Source: Solirubrobacterales bacterium (lineage in GTDB: Bacteria > Actinomycetota > Thermoleophilia > Solirubrobacterales > 70-9). Taken from it: 5,897 nucleotides of DNA. The notes beneath the pieces are model-generated. The model was not told the DNA's origin, did not search any database, and saw nothing but the letters and a program-made list of their open reading frames with translations. Positions 4,226 through 5,897 of the stretch are shown here, one piece after another (the first letter of the stretch is position 1; each line of letters starts with the position of its first letter). The position numbers and the translations under genes are program-made. The stretch is taken from positions 1-5,897 of the forward strand of contig JAUQWL010000235.1 of the NCBI GenBank assembly GCA_030835185.1, written 5' to 3'.

Positions 4226-5187
4226 GGTCGTTGAACATCACACCTGGCGACGGCGCTACGAAATACCGGCATCGGTTCACGACGCCGGCGGTCGGACTTC
4301 TACTGGCGGCCGCACTCCTGGCCGGCTGCGGCGGTGACGATGAGCAGCCCTCCGACCGTCCGGCAACCGAGTCGCCACCGGCTTCAGCGGCGACCGGCGA
4401 CAACAGCCAGAAGGCACCGGTCGCCTCGATCTCAGGTGCAGAGCATGTCCACGGACTCGGGGTCAATCCCGCCAACGGTGAGATCCTGATCGCGACCCAC
4501 AACGGACTCTGGCAGGTTCCCGAGAGAGCCACGGAAGCCGAGCAGGTCGGTGATTCCCAAGATGATTTCATGGGATTCACAGTGGTCGGCCCCGACAGAT
4601 TTCTGTCCTCCGGACACCCGGGCCCGGGCTCCGACCTGCCGTCGCTGCTCGGTCTGCAGCGCTCGGTCGACGGTGGCTCGACCTGGCAGACGGTATCGCT
4701 GCTCGGGGAAGCTGACCTCCATGTCCTGAAGGCCTCAGGCGAGCGGATCTACGGGGTCGACTCGACTACAGGCGCGTTTCTGGCCAGCACCGACGGAGGC
4801 GAATCCTGGCAGCCTCGCAACGTCCCCGGCCAGGTAATCGACCTCGCCATAGCACCCGACGACCCGCAACGCCTGGTCGCGTCCACTGACAGCGGGCTCT
4901 ACGGATCGAATGACGGCGGCGGAAGCTGGAATCCTCTTGCCGGCGGCCGGATCGGACTGTTGACCTGGCCCTCAGCGAACAGATTACTGATGGTCGATGC
5001 TTCCGGTGAGGTGGTCGCTTCCGACGACGACGGCAGGAGTTTCACCAGGGTCGGTTCGATCGGCGCGGCGCCCGAGGCGTTCAACTCGGGCAACGGGCGC
5101 ATCCTCGCCGCCGCAGACGGTGGTCGGGTGCTCGTCTCCGACGACGCCGGCCGGACCTGGACCACCGCCGTAGAGCCGCAGAGTTAG
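4222..5187 (+). CDS. BNR/sortilin-type beta-propeller lipoprotein (F510_1955 family glycosylhydrolase-like)
   Basis: Exported lipoprotein of 321 aa. A basic N-region (RHR, 16-18) and hydrophobic segment (22-34) lead to lipobox LAGC with C36 as acylation site, then a linker rich in Ser, Pro, Ala and Asp/Glu (37-70). The body has five Asp-box motifs (SxDxGxxW type) at 148-155, 189-196, 229-236, 267-274 and 306-313, the sign of a BNR or sortilin-like beta-propeller. EHVHGLG (74-80), ATHNGLW (91-97), DDFMGFTV (114-121) and SGHPGPGSDLPSLLGL (130-145) match my recollection of the F510_1955 group; the glycosidase label there is nominal and no catalytic pair is evident. H75, H77, H93, M117 and H132 could bind metal (speculative). 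GGAG (4211-4214) lies 7 nt upstream of ATG 4222. The CsoR-type operator upstream suggests metal-responsive expression. Confidence 0.88.
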   Translation: MRSLNITPGDGATKYRHRFTTPAVGLLLAAALLAGCGGDDEQPSDRPATESPPASAATGDNSQKAPVASISGAEHVHGLGVNPANGEILIATHNGLWQVPERATEAEQVGDSQDDFMGFTVVGPDRFLSSGHPGPGSDLPSLLGLQRSVDGGSTWQTVSLLGEADLHVLKASGERIYGVDSTTGAFLASTDGGESWQPRNVPGQVIDLAIAPDDPQRLVASTDSGLYGSNDGGGSWNPLAGGRIGLLTWPSANRLLMVDASGEVVASDDDGRSFTRVGSIGAAPEAFNSGNGRILAAADGGRVLVSDDAGRTWTTAVEPQS

Positions 5188-5367
5188 CCGGCGGTTTCGG
5201 CACGGCTCGGCTTGGGACACGGTCCAGAAGGGCTGCAGGAAGATCATCCCGAGTGCGACCAGGAAAGTGGCGACGATGTCGTGAGGCAGAAACCGTGGAG
5301 GGCGGCCGTGCCGTTCGATCCGGCGAATCCGCAGACCTCCCCGGGGCGGCCTCCGGATCGATGCCAT
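5188..5367 (-). other. Doubtful antisense ORF or gene remnant in intergenic space
   Basis: Reading leftward from ATG 5367, the frame encodes an Arg-rich start, then a hydrophobic stretch with the core HDIVATFLVALGMIFLQPFW and a basic end. The hydrophobic part uses mostly GC-ending codons, as real genes here do. There is no ribosome binding site, and the frame runs on antisense through the lipoprotein gene to 4984. It may be a remnant of a membrane protein or chance; I know no family for it. Confidence 0.15.
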
Positions 5368-5371
5368 CGAC

Positions 5372-5386
5372 GACCCGCGGCGGGTC
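5372..5386. repeat. GC-rich 7-1-7 palindrome
   Basis: GACCCGC-G-GCGGGTC is a perfect dyad, preceded closely by a weaker one, TCGAT-GCC-ATCGA (5358-5370). Both lie between the lipoprotein stop and the next gene. No T-tract follows. They could be a transcript-end hairpin or an operator for the downstream gene. Confidence 0.3.
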
Positions 5387-5449
5387 CGCGATGAGTCCGC
5401 CGTCAGGACTGCGCTTGGCTCCGGCCTCCGCTTTTGGCAGACTGCGGGC

Positions 5450-5897
5450 ATGAGCGAAACAACTTCGGCGCCGGTTGACCTTTTCGAGAAGGTCCGAAAC
5501 CACGAGCGCCGGGAACAGCTTGAAGCGGCCAACGCCGCCGACCTCAATCCGTATTTCCGACTGCTCACCTCGCAGGCCGGTCCGGTGGTAGAGATGGAAG
5601 GCCGCGAGACGATCATGCTCGGCTCGAACAACTACCTCGGCCTGACCGGCGACGAGCGGGTCAGGCAGGCTGCCCGGGACGCGCTGGACACCTATGGCAC
5701 CGGGGTGACCGGGTCCCGTCTGCTGAACGGCACCACTCCGCTCCACGTCGAGCTCGAAGAGGAGCTGGCGGAGTGGATGGAGACGGAGCAGACGATCGTC
5801 TTCTCGACCGGCTACCAGTCGAACCTCGGCTGCCTGCAGGCGATTCTCGGACCAGGGGATACGGTGATCGCCGACTCGGGAGATCACGCCTCGATCC
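5450..5897 (+). CDS. PLP-dependent alpha-oxoamine synthase (5' part, cut by window end)
   Basis: The first 149 codons of a fold-type I PLP enzyme of the alpha-oxoamine synthase group (BioF, 2-amino-3-ketobutyrate CoA ligase, serine palmitoyltransferase), which condenses an amino acid with an acyl-CoA with loss of CO2. Seen: LGSNNYLGL (57-65), GTGVTGSRLLNGT (83-95), LHVELEEELAEW (98-109), STGYQSN (119-125) and DHASI (145-149), whose H146 is the PLP-stacking histidine. The catalytic lysine lies beyond the window. NPYFR (33-37) and SRLLNGT look more like KBL or serine palmitoyltransferase-type proteins than biotin BioF, but this is not decisive. There is no clear Shine-Dalgarno before ATG 5450. 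A weak TTGGCT (5415-5420) and CAGACT (5438-5443), 17 bp apart, would fit a leaderless start. Probably not part of the upstream module. Confidence 0.9.
   Translation, partial: MSETTSAPVDLFEKVRNHERREQLEAANAADLNPYFRLLTSQAGPVVEMEGRETIMLGSNNYLGLTGDERVRQAARDALDTYGTGVTGSRLLNGTTPLHVELEEELAEWMETEQTIVFSTGYQSNLGCLQAILGPGDTVIADSGDHASI

Noticed and set aside
4984..5887. Two long minus-strand open frames across the right end
   Set aside because: They lie opposite the Asp-box lipoprotein and the PLP enzyme, both of which have clear family motifs on the plus strand.
5450..5897. Naming the last gene bioF
   Set aside because: Only the N-terminal third is visible, and its SNNYLGL and SRLLNGT motifs fit KBL or serine palmitoyltransferase-type enzymes at least as well; no biotin gene is nearby.

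Overview
The window looks like a chromosomal stretch from a high-GC actinobacterium. GC-ending codons dominate, GTG serves as a start, one gene appears to begin on a leaderless transcript, and genes are packed with ATGA overlaps. The protein style would fit Thermoleophilia/Solirubrobacterales, but that is a guess from general look, not a database match. There is no rRNA, tRNA, CRISPR array, insertion sequence or phage gene.

Layout, left to right. (1) Positions 10-2212 (+): a three-gene ABC-2 type transporter operon (one ATPase, two different permeases that share a signature loop). It is driven by a promoter whose 17-bp spacer is exactly a perfect CsoR-type inverted repeat (ATACCCC-N3-GGGGTAT). 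(2) 2268-3059 (-): a convergent gene for a divergent prolipoprotein diacylglyceryl transferase (Lgt) homologue in which several positions catalytic in E. coli Lgt look replaced. (3) 3060-3503: a 444-bp intergenic region unusually rich in short perfect dyads. (4) 3504-3944 (+): a VKOR-family membrane thiol oxidoreductase without a fused thioredoxin domain. (5) 3945-4221: a regulatory region with an 8-5-8 dyad, a second CsoR-type operator, and a small ORF coupled by ATGA to the next gene. (6) 4222-5187 (+): a lipoprotein of the sortilin/BNR-repeat type (five Asp-boxes), resembling the group called F510_1955 family glycosylhydrolase. (7) 5188-5449: an intergenic region with GC-rich dyads and a doubtful antisense ORF. 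(8) 5450 to the right edge (+): the first 149 codons of a PLP-dependent alpha-oxoamine synthase, probably unrelated housekeeping or lipid metabolism.

How they may work together (inference). Two separate transcription units, the ABC exporter and the beta-propeller lipoprotein, carry operators of the same 17-bp architecture placed over their promoters. They are therefore candidates for one regulon controlled by a CsoR/RcnR-family repressor encoded elsewhere, most likely copper-responsive. A lipoprotein-modifying enzyme homologue and a disulfide-forming VKOR lie between them, so the island reads as a metal-responsive envelope module (export, lipoprotein, thiol oxidation). No gene here shows a classical copper P-type ATPase, CopZ or CsoR, so the metal assignment rests on the operators alone.
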